Source of the DNA: JALHUF01 sp050014795
GTDB lineage: Bacteria; Acidobacteriota; Terriglobia; UBA7540
DNA length: 64,000 nucleotides
Direction: 5' to 3'
NCBI GenBank assembly: GCA_050014795.1
Contig: JBEKCQ010000001.1
Location: 16,436-80,435 of the forward strand
The position numbers and the translations under genes were made by a program. This document shows, one piece after another, positions 1 to 9,423 of this stretch. The stretch's first letter is position 1. Each line of letters opens with the position of its first letter. The notes below the pieces were generated by a model that saw only the letters and a list, made by a program, of their open reading frames with translations, was not told where the DNA came from and ran no database searches.

Positions 1-3000
1 CACCAACACGGCATTGTCCACCGCGACGTGAAGCCGGCCAATATCGTGGTGCTGAAGGATGGAACGGTGCGGATCGTGGACTTCGGCATTGCGCGCATCG
101 TCGGCGGTTCCATGACCCGCACCGGCATCGTGTTGGGCACGCCGATGTACATGTCTCCCGAGCAAGTTCTTGGTCACGCGGTGGATGCGCGCTCCGACAT
201 TTTCGGCGTCGGCGTCATCCTCTATGAACTGGTCACGTTTCAGAACCCCTTCGCCGCCGCCGACATGCCCACCATTCTGTACAAGATCGTGGAGCAGCCG
301 CCGCCCCCCCTCAGCAGCCTGCTGCCCAATTGCCCGCCTCAACTCGATAACATTGTGGCGCGGGCGCTGTCGAAAAACCGTGAGGAGCGTTACCAAAGCG
401 CGGAAGATCTCGCCTTCGACTTGCAGCAGGTCGGCGACTTCCTGAAGCGCCATATGGTGGATGTCTACATCGAGCAAGGGCAGCGCTCCTATGAAGAAGG
501 TAACTTCACCCTCGCCAAGGAATCCTTACAGAAAGTTCTAGAGATCGACAGCAACCACAATATGGCCAAGGGCCTGCTCGGCAAGGTGCAGGAGCAGATC
601 TATAGCCGCCAGCGCGCCCAGAAGGTTGAACAGGCCCTGCGTCAGGCCAAGGAAGCCTTGGCCGGCGAGCAGTACGACGAGGCCCTCGGCGCGCTGGATG
701 AGGTCCTTCGCCTCGAGCCCCGTCACCCGGAGGCCCAGCAGTACAAGCAGCTCGCGATCGAGCGCCGCGACCGCAAGCGGAAAGTCGTGCGCCATATCGA
801 GCGCGCGGAAAAACTGATGGCGGACGCCGACCTCAAGGGGGCCAAGAGCCAGTTGGAGGCCGTGCTGACCCTCGACCCTGAGCACACGGCGGCGTTGGCC
901 ATGATGGACTCGATCACGAAGGAGTTGGCCGAGGAAGAGCGCCTGCGCCAGGTCCGTCAGTGCATTGAGTCCGCGCGCGCGCGATTGGCGGAGAAGAGTT
1001 TTGCCAAGGCGCTCGAGCTGCTGGAGAAGGCCAGCCAGCTCGATCCCATCAACATCGAGGTCGAATCGCTCACCCGCCTCGTCCGCAGCAACCAGGAGAA
1101 GGAAGAACGCCGGAAGTTCCTGGACCAGCGCCTGGCCGGCATTCAGGAAGCGATCAACCGCGAACAGTACGAGGAGGCCCTGGGACTGGCCAGCACGGCC
1201 CTGGAAGAGTTCCCTGACCACTCGGACGTGCTGAAGCTCCACGCGCAAGCGTCCCGCCTGGCCGATACCCAGAGGAAGCGCCGCTATGTGGAAGAGCAGA
1301 TCCACACCGCCCGGGGCTTCCTGCAAGAGAACCAGTTCTCCTCCGCCCTCGCCCTGCTGGAACGCGCGCTGCAGACCGTACCCAACGACGCGCGCCTACT
1401 GTCCTGCCTCAAGACCGTGCGCGAGGCCCAGGAGATAGCCGAGCAGGAAAACTTGCGGCAGGAAGCCATTCGTCAGGCCAACGAGCAGATTCGCGCCAAG
1501 GATTTCGCTGGCGCCATCACCGCCTTGGAGAAGGCTCTGGGCCGCGCTGGCCAATCCCCCGAACTGCTGGACTTTCTGCAGTACGCACGCGAGCAGCAGG
1601 CCGAGCACCAGCGGCAGGAGCGTATCGACCACGTGCTGAGCCGGGCCCAGACCATCCTGGGCGAGGAGGATTTCGAAGAAGCGGTGGATCTGCTCGAGCG
1701 CAGCCAGAACGAACTCCAGGCCGGCGAAATCGAGGGCCTGCTGGCGACGGCTCGGGAGCAATGGCAGCGATTCGAGCAGCAGCGCGAGGAGACCCTGGAC
1801 AAAGCTTCCCGGTTGCTCGCGGCGGGCGAGGCCGCGGAAGCCGTGGCCCTGCTGGATGCCTCGCCGAAGGCGTACTTCAAGCACGAGAAATTCCAGCAGG
1901 TCTATGCCCAGTGCCGCGAAGGCCTCGGCCGGGCCACGCTGGTGCGGACCACCGTGGAGCAGGTCGAGAAAGCCATCCGGCGCGAAGACCTGGCCCAGGC
2001 GGGGGCGTTGCTGCAGCAGGCCCTGAAGACCTGTCCCGATGACCCGACGCTGCTGGCCACCCAACAGCGTCTGCGGGAGGAAGAGGTTCGCTTACGCCGC
2101 GCCTTGTGGGGAAAGCTGCTGGACGAGGCCAGGGTGGATATCGGTCGCATGCGGTATCCGGAGGCTATCGCCCTGCTCACCTCAGTCGACTGGCAAGCGG
2201 CCGAGGTGCCGGAGCTAAGCAAGGAAGCCGCGGGCTTGCTAAAAGAGGCCCGCCGAAAAGAAGAGGCTCGCGCCCGGGAACAGGAAGAGGCCCGCCGACG
2301 CGCGGAGGAGGCCCGTCAGCACGAGGCGGAGGCCGAACAGCGCCAGACCATCATCCGCCCGGTCCCGGAGCTCCCTGTTCGCGACAGTTCGGGGCTGCTG
2401 GCGTCTCAGGAGCGTCTGCGGAAGGCCTTGAAAGGAGGTCCTCGTCGAGAGCCCTCCACACCCCATGCGGCGCGCCCCTCCGTAGAGTCAACCGTGCCCG
2501 CTTCTCCTCCGCCAATTATTCCCGCGCCGCCTGCGGCTCCACCCGCCGGGCCAGCGGCAGTTGGGCCCGCTGTGACTCCGAAGGCGCCCGAGCCTCCTCC
2601 TGCCAAGCCTCCTGCTGTTCCGTCGACACGTGTTTCTGCGCCGTCGCCCGCTGTGACACCGCCGGTTGCGCCCGCTCCGACGCCGGCCGCCGCCCGGGCT
2701 CCCGCGGTGCCAATCCCCGTACCTGTCCCGGCGCCTGCCCCAGCAAAACGGATGCCGGTCGCTCTTTGGGCAGGGATAGGGGTGATTGTCTTGGCGATTG
2801 CGGGATACGTCGCTTGGCGACTCATCCGGGGTGGGGCGGCGGCGGACGGCTACGTCGAGCTTACGGCTGCTCCCTGGGCGGAGATCGTCAGCGTCCAGAC
2901 TAAGGACGGGAAGACCCTGGAGGTGAAGGGGCAAACGCCTGTGCGGCTGGAGCTTCCGCCGGGTGAGTATGTGATTGAGCTTAAGAAGGACGAAGCGATA

Positions 3001-3108
3001 GGGAAAGTGAACGTGGCAGTGAAATCGGGAGAAATCACGCAGGGCAAGTACGTTTTCACTGGGGTGAACGTCAATGCGATGGTTGATGAACTGGTCTCCA
3101 AGTATTAG
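1..3108 (+). CDS. Ser/Thr protein kinase with TPR array, TM segment and PEGA-like C-terminus (5' partial)
   Basis: The reading frame is open from base 1, so the N-lobe of the kinase lies outside the window. The visible part begins in the catalytic loop (HRDVKPAN), then DFGIAR and the activation segment GTPMYMSPEQ, all typical of Hanks-type bacterial kinases. After the kinase fold (to about residue 140) come some 600 residues of degenerate TPR-like helices rich in Ala, Glu and Gln. A Pro/Ala-rich linker (about residues 820-920) leads to one transmembrane helix near nt 2755-2820, and the last 85 residues resemble a PEGA beta domain placed outside the membrane. It probably phosphorylates cytoplasmic targets in response to a surface cue; the TPRs would bind partners. 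The next gene, also a TPR protein, overlaps its 3' end, which suggests translational coupling. The substrate is unknown. Confidence 0.9.
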   Translation, partial: HQHGIVHRDVKPANIVVLKDGTVRIVDFGIARIVGGSMTRTGIVLGTPMYMSPEQVLGHAVDARSDIFGVGVILYELVTFQNPFAAADMPTILYKIVEQPPPPLSSLLPNCPPQLDNIVARALSKNREERYQSAEDLAFDLQQVGDFLKRHMVDVYIEQGQRSYEEGNFTLAKESLQKVLEIDSNHNMAKGLLGKVQEQIYSRQRAQKVEQALRQAKEALAGEQYDEALGALDEVLRLEPRHPEAQQYKQLAIERRDRKRKVVRHIERAEKLMADADLKGAKSQLEAVLTLDPEHTAALAMMDSITKELAEEERLRQVRQCIESARARLAEKSFAKALELLEKASQLDPINIEVESLTRLVRSNQEKEERRKFLDQRLAGIQEAINREQYEEALGLASTALEEFPDHSDVLKLHAQASRLADTQRKRRYVEEQIHTARGFLQENQFSSALALLERALQTVPNDARLLSCLKTVREAQEIAEQENLRQEAIRQANEQIRAKDFAGAITALEKALGRAGQSPELLDFLQYAREQQAEHQRQERIDHVLSRAQTILGEEDFEEAVDLLERSQNELQAGEIEGLLATAREQWQRFEQQREETLDKASRLLAAGEAAEAVALLDASPKAYFKHEKFQQVYAQCREGLGRATLVRTTVEQVEKAIRREDLAQAGALLQQALKTCPDDPTLLATQQRLREEEVRLRRALWGKLLDEARVDIGRMRYPEAIALLTSVDWQAAEVPELSKEAAGLLKEARRKEEARAREQEEARRRAEEARQHEAEAEQRQTIIRPVPELPVRDSSGLLASQERLRKALKGGPRREPSTPHAARPSVESTVPASPPPIIPAPPAAPPAGPAAVGPAVTPKAPEPPPAKPPAVPSTRVSAPSPAVTPPVAPAPTPAAARAPAVPIPVPVPAPAPAKRMPVALWAGIGVIVLAIAGYVAWRLIRGGAAADGYVELTAAPWAEIVSVQTKDGKTLEVKGQTPVRLELPPGEYVIELKKDEAIGKVNVAVKSGEITQGKYVFTGVNVNAMVDELVSKY

Positions 3109-4234
3109 TTTGCGGTGCGCCGCAGGGGTCTGCGGTCTGGTTGCCATGCTTTCCCTGAGCGTGGCGCGCGCGCCCGCTCAGGATGTGGAGCAGCGTTACC
3201 AGCAGGCGATGGACCTCTTCAACAAACCTGATATGGAAGGCGCCTGCGACCTCTTTCAACAGGTCGAGAAGCAGAGCCCGGGCTACAAGCAAACCAAGAC
3301 ATACATGAGTGCGGCCTGCAGACAGGTCCCTATCCTTTACGACAGGGAACAGAAGCTCTTCAACGAAGGCGTGCAGTTCTTCACTCAAGGCGACTACGAA
3401 GGCGCGAAACAGAGATTTGACCAGGCGGCCAAGGTGCCCGTGAAGAATCCCAAGTACCGCAGCCAGATTAGCGGTTACCTGAACCAAATACAGAGCCGAG
3501 AGAACGAGGAACGACTGTTTCAAGAGGGCGTCAAGTTTTTCGACGCGGGCAATTACAGCCAGGCGCAGTCGCGTTTGAACCAGGTCGTCCAGGGAGGAGG
3601 CTCCAAGGCCGGCGAAGCCCGCGCCCTCCTGGGAAAGATCAACGACGCCCTGGGAAAGCAGCGCGCCGAGGAGGAGACGAACAGGCTTTTTGACGAAGGC
3701 GTGCGGCTCATGAATGGGGGCAGGAATGCGGACGCTTTAATCAACTTCGAGAAGGTCGTTCAGGCGGGTGGACCGAAGGCCGCTCAGGCGCAGGCGAACA
3801 TACAGCGCCTCCGGCAAATGAGCCAAGCGCCAAAGGAAACCCCTAAACCGCCGGCCAAGGAGATTGCGGTCGTAAAGCCTCCCGAGCCGGAGCCACCCAA
3901 GCCCCGCACGGAGCCACCCAAACCCGCGGCCACCGAGCAAACCCTGCGGGCCGGTTTGCGGGCCTACTTTGAGGGCGATGTCAACGCCGCGGAGCGGGAC
4001 CTTTCCGATTACCTCGACCAGAAGGGCCCCAAGCAGGCGCTAGCCTACTTCTTCCGAGGCGCGGCCCGCAGCACGCGCTACCTCCTCTCCGGTGAGCAGG
4101 ACGCGGAACAGAAGAAGTTGGCGGTGGAAGATTTCCGGGCCTTTAAGAGTCAGGCGGCACGGCTCCAACCCCCGGAGAAATTCGTATCACCGAAGATTCT
4201 GGCCCTCTACTCTGAAGCCGTGGGTGCCCCGTAG
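3074..4234 (+). CDS. Secreted or membrane-anchored TPR protein
   Basis: This 386-residue protein starts with a hydrophobic stretch (about residues 13-33, ending in Ala-X-Ala) that looks like a signal peptide, followed by three or four TPR-like units with the recurring pattern LFxEGVxxFxxGxYxxA. A Pro/Lys/Glu-rich linker sits around residues 250-290, then a final TPR-like domain. The start overlaps the last 35 nt of the upstream kinase gene; ATG at 3086 is an alternative and there is no strong ribosome binding site for either. It has no catalytic motif. Being coupled to a kinase that has an extracytoplasmic PEGA-like end, it could be the periplasmic partner of that kinase; this is inference from position only. 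Confidence 0.8.
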   Translation: MRWLMNWSPSISLRCAAGVCGLVAMLSLSVARAPAQDVEQRYQQAMDLFNKPDMEGACDLFQQVEKQSPGYKQTKTYMSAACRQVPILYDREQKLFNEGVQFFTQGDYEGAKQRFDQAAKVPVKNPKYRSQISGYLNQIQSRENEERLFQEGVKFFDAGNYSQAQSRLNQVVQGGGSKAGEARALLGKINDALGKQRAEEETNRLFDEGVRLMNGGRNADALINFEKVVQAGGPKAAQAQANIQRLRQMSQAPKETPKPPAKEIAVVKPPEPEPPKPRTEPPKPAATEQTLRAGLRAYFEGDVNAAERDLSDYLDQKGPKQALAYFFRGAARSTRYLLSGEQDAEQKKLAVEDFRAFKSQAARLQPPEKFVSPKILALYSEAVGAP

Positions 4235-4261
4235 GCAGCGAGGTCAGGCGAAGATTTCGGC

Positions 4262-4290
4262 TTGACAGGCGCTGTTTCGAAACCTAACAT
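4262..4290 (+). promoter_or_regulatory. sigma70-type promoter of the Oar-like receptor gene
   Basis: TTGACA (4262-4267), a 17-nt spacer, and TAACAT (4285-4290). Transcription would begin near 4297, about 43 nt before the ATG at 4340, which has a GGAGGAG ribosome binding site at 4325-4331. Confidence 0.6.
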
Positions 4291-4339
4291 TGAGCAGCAT
4301 TTATGTTCCTGCAGTCTCGGGAGCGGAGGAGAAGTCTCC

Positions 4340-7300
4340 ATGAAAAACAACGTGCGTATTCTGGGTCTCCTGATAGCGCTTGCGTTCACCCTGGCCGGTG
4401 AATCCCTCTGGGCGGCCACGCAGAACGCCTTGGTGACCGGTTCGGTTTATGACGCGGCCGGTGCCCCGGTTCCGGGGGCCACGGTCCGGCTCATCAACGC
4501 CGGCATCGGTTTCTCGCAGAGTCAGCCCACAGATGATAACGGGACGTACACCTTCACGGCCGTGCCGCCGGCCGAAGGCTACATGCTTTCCGTTGAGATG
4601 GCAGGCTTCGCTACGGAGATTAAACAAGACATGGAAGTCAGCGTCGGTGACAACAAGCTGGTGCTGCCGCCGTTCTTGTTGCAGCCCGTCGCGGCACCCG
4701 CGCCGCCTCCTCCTCCCGCTCAGCCGACTGAGGTCGCGCCGACGCCCGGTCAGCCGCCCGCTCAGCCACCAACGCCGGTGAAGCCGCCCGCTCCACCTCC
4801 GGCGCCTGCCCGGCCGGTGCGAATGCCCAGCGTATCGCTGGATCTGGTCAGTACGACCTTGGGCGGAGTGGTGGACAGCCGCTCCGTGCGTACGCTGCCG
4901 CTGGCGGGCCGTGACTTCCTGGATCTCACCCTCCTGCTTCCGGGCACCTATCCCGTCGAGCAGGGATCGGCCCTGCAAGGGGCGTCGATCGTGGTGAACG
5001 GCACGCGGGCCAACATGAACAACTTCCTGCTCGATGGGGTGGACAACAACGACTACACCATCAACCAGTCGCTGCCCTTTCAGATTGTGGAAGCGATGCA
5101 GGAGTTCCGTGTCCAGACCAGCGTTTCGGCGGCCGAATATGGCCGCAGCGGCGGCGCCCAGATCAATACCATCAGCCGCAGCGGCTCGAACGTCTTTCAT
5201 GGCACGCTGTTTGGATTTGGCCGCAACTCGCGCTTGAGCGCTAACAACTTCTTCTCCGCCTACAACGGCGGCAACTTCGACCAGTACAGCCGCGACATCG
5301 ACCTGAACAACAATATCTACCGGTACCAGCATGACGATCCGAGTTACGTCGGCACCCCCGTTCCTCTGGAAGACCCGGCCTTGGCCTCGCTTTATAACAA
5401 GCGCCGGCCGGAGGTTAACCAGATTCAATTCGGCGCGAATGTGGGGGGAGCCCTGAAGAAAGACAAGGTGTTTGGCTTCTTCAACTGGGAGGGCTTTCGA
5501 GTGTCGAACCCCCGGCCCGTCTTCGAACAGACCCCGCCGCTATGCCTGCGCGACAACGCCTTGGCCGCTTCCGCCACCTGCTACGACTCTCCCGGCCTTA
5601 CGCTCAATCCCATTGCCCTCAATCTTTACAACCTGTATCCGCGCCCGTATGTCCGGAGTACGACGGCCAATATCGATCCGAACTATGTAGGCTTCTTCGC
5701 GGGGGAATCGGCTAATCGAACCTCCACCGAGAACTTTCTGGGACGGATCGACTGGCGTAAGAGCGACCGCGTCAGCATGAGCTTCAAACACAACCTGCAA
5801 CGGATTGACCAGACGCAGGGTGGAACCTTGCCGGCCACGGCCAATTATCCCGGCAACGGCACCGGGGTGACCGGGCAAAACCAGAACTTCAGTTACAACC
5901 TGGTGCACCAGCTCAGCCCCCGGACCACCAATGAGTTCCGGGTGGGGTGGAATCGTTTTCGGCTCTTTGCCGAACCCCTGGATCGCACGGTGGACCCCGC
6001 CACGCTCGGCCTCAGGAACATGAGCCAAGGCCTGGGGCTGCCCAATCTGCTGGTGGGTGGCGTCTTCACCGCGTACGCACCTTACACCATGCTGGGGGCT
6101 GACATGAGCGCGCCCAGCAGGCGCGTGAACAGCGTCTGGTCGGGGGCTGACAACCTCAGCATCACTCACGGACGGCACAATGTGAAGTTGGGCGCCGAGG
6201 CCCGCTATGTCCGGCTGGACGTCGCCAACGAAGCCATGGGACGAGGCTACCTAGCGTTTTACACTGGCGCGTTTGTGGCCCGAAACGGCACCCCGGACGT
6301 GGCGTCGATCGCTCGAGTTAGTCCAGACTTTGGCGGGGGTTTCGATCGCTCCTTCCGAAGTCAGTCATACAACCTTTTCCTGCAAGACCAGTGGCGGGTT
6401 CGGTCCAACTTCACCGTGAACTTGGGTGCGCGCTATGAACTCAATACCGCGCCGGTAGAGGCGCGCGACCGGCTGGTGAACTTCTACCCGGATTTGAAGG
6501 GCTTGGTGCGGGCCAATTCCAAGACCATCCTGGATCCTTACGGCTTTGAGCTGGGCACGGCGCCGACACCCGCGCCCCGCGCCGGCTTCGAGACCGATAC
6601 CAACAACATCAGTCTGCACGCCGGTTTCGCGTGGGATCCCCGTAACAACGGCAAGACGGTTTTCCGCGCGGGCTATGCTGGGGTGTTTGACCAGCAACCC
6701 CTCGAACCTTCGGTCAACATGTTGCTTAACCCGCCCTATGTTGAGCAGTGGTTTTCCCACTTCCCTGACGTCAGCCTTGGCGACACCTTCCCGCCGGGAT
6801 TCCCTGACAAGGTTCTGGGGGCCGGCACGTACTTCAACCTCGATGGCGATGGATTCGATTCCTACTGGTACGCCCAGCCGTACTCCATCACCGCACGCGA
6901 TCCCCATACTCAGACTCCTTACGTGAGCCAACTCCACGGCGGAATCCAGCAGCAGTTGGGTAACCGGGCCCTGTTCGAGGTGGCCTATGCTGGGTCCATG
7001 GGCCGGAAGCTTCCCCGCCTCCGCGACATCAGTCCGTGCCCGGGGACGGCGTTCTTCAGCGATCCCCAGACCTGTGTTCCCTACGCCAGCAGTCCCTTCC
7101 TGCTCCAGACCATCCTGAACCAGGAAAACAGCGCCCGCTCCAACTTCCACTCCCTGATTATGCGCTTTGAGGTGCGCAATCTGCGCGGCCTCAACCTGCG
7201 CCTGCACTACCAATGGGCGAAATCGATTGATGACGCTTCTTCGCTTCAGCCGCCGGTGTTCGGAGTTAACCCTCTCATTGCCGGGTATCTGGCGAACGAG

Positions 7301-8050
7301 TTCACTATCAATCCCGACGCCTTCTTTGGAGCCAACAATATCAGTCCCACGCTGAGCTTGCGGCCCGATCTCCCCGTTATCACTACTCGGCCCCGGTTGC
7401 CGCAGGACTCGCAGAACCTCCGTGGCGAACGCGGCCGCTCCGACTTTGACGTGCGCCAACGTCTGGTCTTCAACTACGTGTACGATCTGCCCAAGTGGGC
7501 GCGGGGTGGACGGGCGACCAGCGGCTGGCAGGTGGCGGGGATCACCACGCTGCAGACGGGGCAGCCTTACTCGGTGTTCCTGGACTACCTGGGAATGCCC
7601 ATCCGCCCCGACCAAGTACGCCCCGCCACGACGAGCAACACAAACCCGCTAGCGGCGATTGATGCCGGTACACCCGTGGGCTTCGGGAACCCGGGATATA
7701 GCTCGTTCTCTATCAATAACCTTTGGAACCCGTTGACAGGAGAGGCGCTTTTGAAGCCGGGTTCGTTGGGACGGAATACTTACACCGGCCCGGGGATCGT
7801 CAACTTCGATATTTCACTCTTGAAGAACACCTACCTTGGGAAAGGCGAGCGGACCAATCTCCAGTTCCGCGTCGAGTTCTTCAATGCGTTCAACAACGTG
7901 AATTTCCTCGAGCCTTACAGCAAGGGTGGGCTGGTCTTCGCCGACCCGGTGACAGGGTACTTTAATGGTGTTTGGGATCCCTTCTTTGGGAAGATTCTCC
8001 AGGCACGCGCGGCGCGGCAGATCCAGTTCGGGCTGAAGCTGGTCTTCTGA
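4340..8050 (+). CDS. Oar-like TonB-dependent outer-membrane receptor
   Basis: A 1236-residue protein. ATG 4340 was chosen because GGAGGAG stands 8 nt upstream and the product then opens with a clear signal peptide (MKNNVRILGLL...). Residues about 30-125 are a carboxypeptidase-regulatory/CNA-B beta sandwich (GSVYDAAGAPVPGATVRL). A Pro/Ala-rich linker follows (about 130-180), then a TonB plug (PLAGRDFLDLTLLLPG, NNFLLDGVDNND, EYGRSGGAQINTISRSG) and a long beta-barrel ending in a terminal aromatic strand (FGLKLVF). This is the domain order of the Oar/CarboxypepD_reg TonB receptors that are heavily expanded in Acidobacteria. These proteins import large substrates, such as oligosaccharides or peptides, using TonB/ExbBD energy. 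The substrate cannot be read from sequence; no SusD-like partner or glycosidase is adjacent. Confidence 0.92.
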   Translation: MKNNVRILGLLIALAFTLAGESLWAATQNALVTGSVYDAAGAPVPGATVRLINAGIGFSQSQPTDDNGTYTFTAVPPAEGYMLSVEMAGFATEIKQDMEVSVGDNKLVLPPFLLQPVAAPAPPPPPAQPTEVAPTPGQPPAQPPTPVKPPAPPPAPARPVRMPSVSLDLVSTTLGGVVDSRSVRTLPLAGRDFLDLTLLLPGTYPVEQGSALQGASIVVNGTRANMNNFLLDGVDNNDYTINQSLPFQIVEAMQEFRVQTSVSAAEYGRSGGAQINTISRSGSNVFHGTLFGFGRNSRLSANNFFSAYNGGNFDQYSRDIDLNNNIYRYQHDDPSYVGTPVPLEDPALASLYNKRRPEVNQIQFGANVGGALKKDKVFGFFNWEGFRVSNPRPVFEQTPPLCLRDNALAASATCYDSPGLTLNPIALNLYNLYPRPYVRSTTANIDPNYVGFFAGESANRTSTENFLGRIDWRKSDRVSMSFKHNLQRIDQTQGGTLPATANYPGNGTGVTGQNQNFSYNLVHQLSPRTTNEFRVGWNRFRLFAEPLDRTVDPATLGLRNMSQGLGLPNLLVGGVFTAYAPYTMLGADMSAPSRRVNSVWSGADNLSITHGRHNVKLGAEARYVRLDVANEAMGRGYLAFYTGAFVARNGTPDVASIARVSPDFGGGFDRSFRSQSYNLFLQDQWRVRSNFTVNLGARYELNTAPVEARDRLVNFYPDLKGLVRANSKTILDPYGFELGTAPTPAPRAGFETDTNNISLHAGFAWDPRNNGKTVFRAGYAGVFDQQPLEPSVNMLLNPPYVEQWFSHFPDVSLGDTFPPGFPDKVLGAGTYFNLDGDGFDSYWYAQPYSITARDPHTQTPYVSQLHGGIQQQLGNRALFEVAYAGSMGRKLPRLRDISPCPGTAFFSDPQTCVPYASSPFLLQTILNQENSARSNFHSLIMRFEVRNLRGLNLRLHYQWAKSIDDASSLQPPVFGVNPLIAGYLANEFTINPDAFFGANNISPTLSLRPDLPVITTRPRLPQDSQNLRGERGRSDFDVRQRLVFNYVYDLPKWARGGRATSGWQVAGITTLQTGQPYSVFLDYLGMPIRPDQVRPATTSNTNPLAAIDAGTPVGFGNPGYSSFSINNLWNPLTGEALLKPGSLGRNTYTGPGIVNFDISLLKNTYLGKGERTNLQFRVEFFNAFNNVNFLEPYSKGGLVFADPVTGYFNGVWDPFFGKILQARAARQIQFGLKLVF

Positions 8051-8114
8051 GGAGGGCATAGATAGGGGAACAGACGGGCTCATAGGCGGTTTCCAAGCCC
8101 AGCAGCTTCAGGAA

Positions 8115-8160
8115 TAAACCCCAAGGGAGCGTCAGCTCCCCTGGGGTTTATTGTTTTGGC
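8115..8160 (+). terminator. Intrinsic terminator, probably bidirectional
   Basis: A 16-bp inverted repeat (8115-8130 and 8135-8150, one mismatch, loop gtca) followed by TTGTTTTGG on the plus strand. It ends the receptor gene and faces the 3' end of the convergent SIS gene. Confidence 0.8.
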
Positions 8161-8186
8161 CCCCGGGGGGAGGATTTCGACCGGGA

Positions 8187-9221
8187 TCAGACGGTCCGCG
8201 TCACAATCTGCAAGGAACGTGGCTTGTCGGGGTCGATCCCCTTCACCTCCGCCAGCGAGGCGGCGAGAAGCTGCCCCGGGATAATGTAAGGGATGGGCGT
8301 GTAGATTTCCGGGATGGGCCCTGGGACGCGGATCGTCCGTGTGGCCGGGGGAAGGCGAACGCCGGTGGAGGAAATCAGCAGCGTTTCCGCCCGCAGCTTG
8401 CGCAAGCGTTCTGCCAGCTTCTTGAGATCACTGAAGACCTTGCCCGGCGGCATCAGAATGATGACGGGGAAATCCCGCTCGATCAAGGCCACGGGCCCAT
8501 GCGCGAAATCGGCGGAGGAGAACCGCTCCGCCACCACGTAGCAAGTCTCCATGAGCTTGAGGGCCAGTTCATAGGCGTTAGCGACGTTCAGGCCACGCGA
8601 TACCACCACGCACTGGCGCATGTAACGGTAGCGCTCTACCAGTTCGCGGATCTCGGGAGCGAGGCGCAAGGTGGCCTCCACCCGGTCGGGAATCTCGCTG
8701 ACCGCGGAAAGCGTTACGTGCGGGCCCAGGCCTCCGGCCACCAGGTAGAACATCAGGAGCTGGCCCGTATAGGTCTTGGTGGCGGCGACGGAGCGCTGCC
8801 TGCCCGCGCGCACCAGGAACACGTCGTCCACCAGCCCGGCCATGGTGGAGCCTGCCTCGTTGGTGATGCCAACGGTGTAGGCGCCCTGGCGGCGGGCGGC
8901 TTGGAGGACGAGGTTGATGTCCGCCCCTTCGCCCGACTGCGAAATCCCTACCACCACCGCCCGGCGCAGGTTCAGGCGCGCGTGGTAAAGGGTGTGCACG
9001 GACGCGGCGGCCAGCGACACCGGGATGCCGGTGGTCAGCTCCAGCAGATAGCGCCCAAACAGCGCGGCGTTGTCGGAGGTGCCGCGCGCCACCAGCACGA
9101 TCAAGCGGAAATCCTTCTGGCGGGCAAACGCCTTGAACGATTCGGCGTGTTCGCGCTCCGCTTTGAACGTCCGGCGCAGCGTGCGCGGCTGCTCCAGAAT
9201 TTCTTCCATCATCAGGGACAT
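8187..9221 (-). CDS. SIS-domain sugar-phosphate isomerase/deaminase, GlmS-isomerase-like
   Basis: This 344-residue protein is two tandem SIS domains without the glutaminase half of GlmS. The first domain carries ARGTSDNAALFGRYLLE and SQSGEGADINLVL, the second SRGLNVANAYELALKLMETCYV and the acidic ERFSSADFAHGPVALIE, all characteristic of the GlmS isomerase module and of stand-alone relatives (NagB-II, AgaS, FrlB). The likely reaction is isomerisation/deamination of an amino-sugar 6-phosphate such as glucosamine-6-P. A BadF-type sugar kinase lies 700 bp upstream on the same strand, which fits a short kinase-then-deaminase route for N-acetyl-glucosamine-type sugars. ATG 9221 opens MSLMMEE; the methionines at residues 4 or 5 are possible alternatives. 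Confidence 0.85.
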   Translation of the reverse strand: MSLMMEEILEQPRTLRRTFKAEREHAESFKAFARQKDFRLIVLVARGTSDNAALFGRYLLELTTGIPVSLAAASVHTLYHARLNLRRAVVVGISQSGEGADINLVLQAARRQGAYTVGITNEAGSTMAGLVDDVFLVRAGRQRSVAATKTYTGQLLMFYLVAGGLGPHVTLSAVSEIPDRVEATLRLAPEIRELVERYRYMRQCVVVSRGLNVANAYELALKLMETCYVVAERFSSADFAHGPVALIERDFPVIILMPPGKVFSDLKKLAERLRKLRAETLLISSTGVRLPPATRTIRVPGPIPEIYTPIPYIIPGQLLAASLAEVKGIDPDKPRSLQIVTRTV

Positions 9222-9251
9222 CGAGTGGCCTCCCCTTCGGCAGACCTCGCC

Positions 9252-9280
9252 ATCATAAACAAGGGTGAGGGCATGCGCAA
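9252..9280 (-). promoter_or_regulatory. Candidate promoter of the SIS gene
   Basis: On the minus strand, TTGCGC (9275-9280), a 17-nt spacer, TATGAT (9252-9257). The -35 box is weak. The start would fall about 25 nt before the ATG at 9221. Confidence 0.35.
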
Positions 9281-9423
9281 CACGGGTTCAGCTTTCGTTG
9301 TCCAGCCTTGCCGGTCAGGCCCGAGCACCCGCCGGCGGTTTTCTCGCAAAAGAGAATCCCTGCCGAAGCCTTGCGCGCCTGACGCCCGCCGCATCCCCGG
9401 GGGAGCGGCGTGGGCGCAATTGT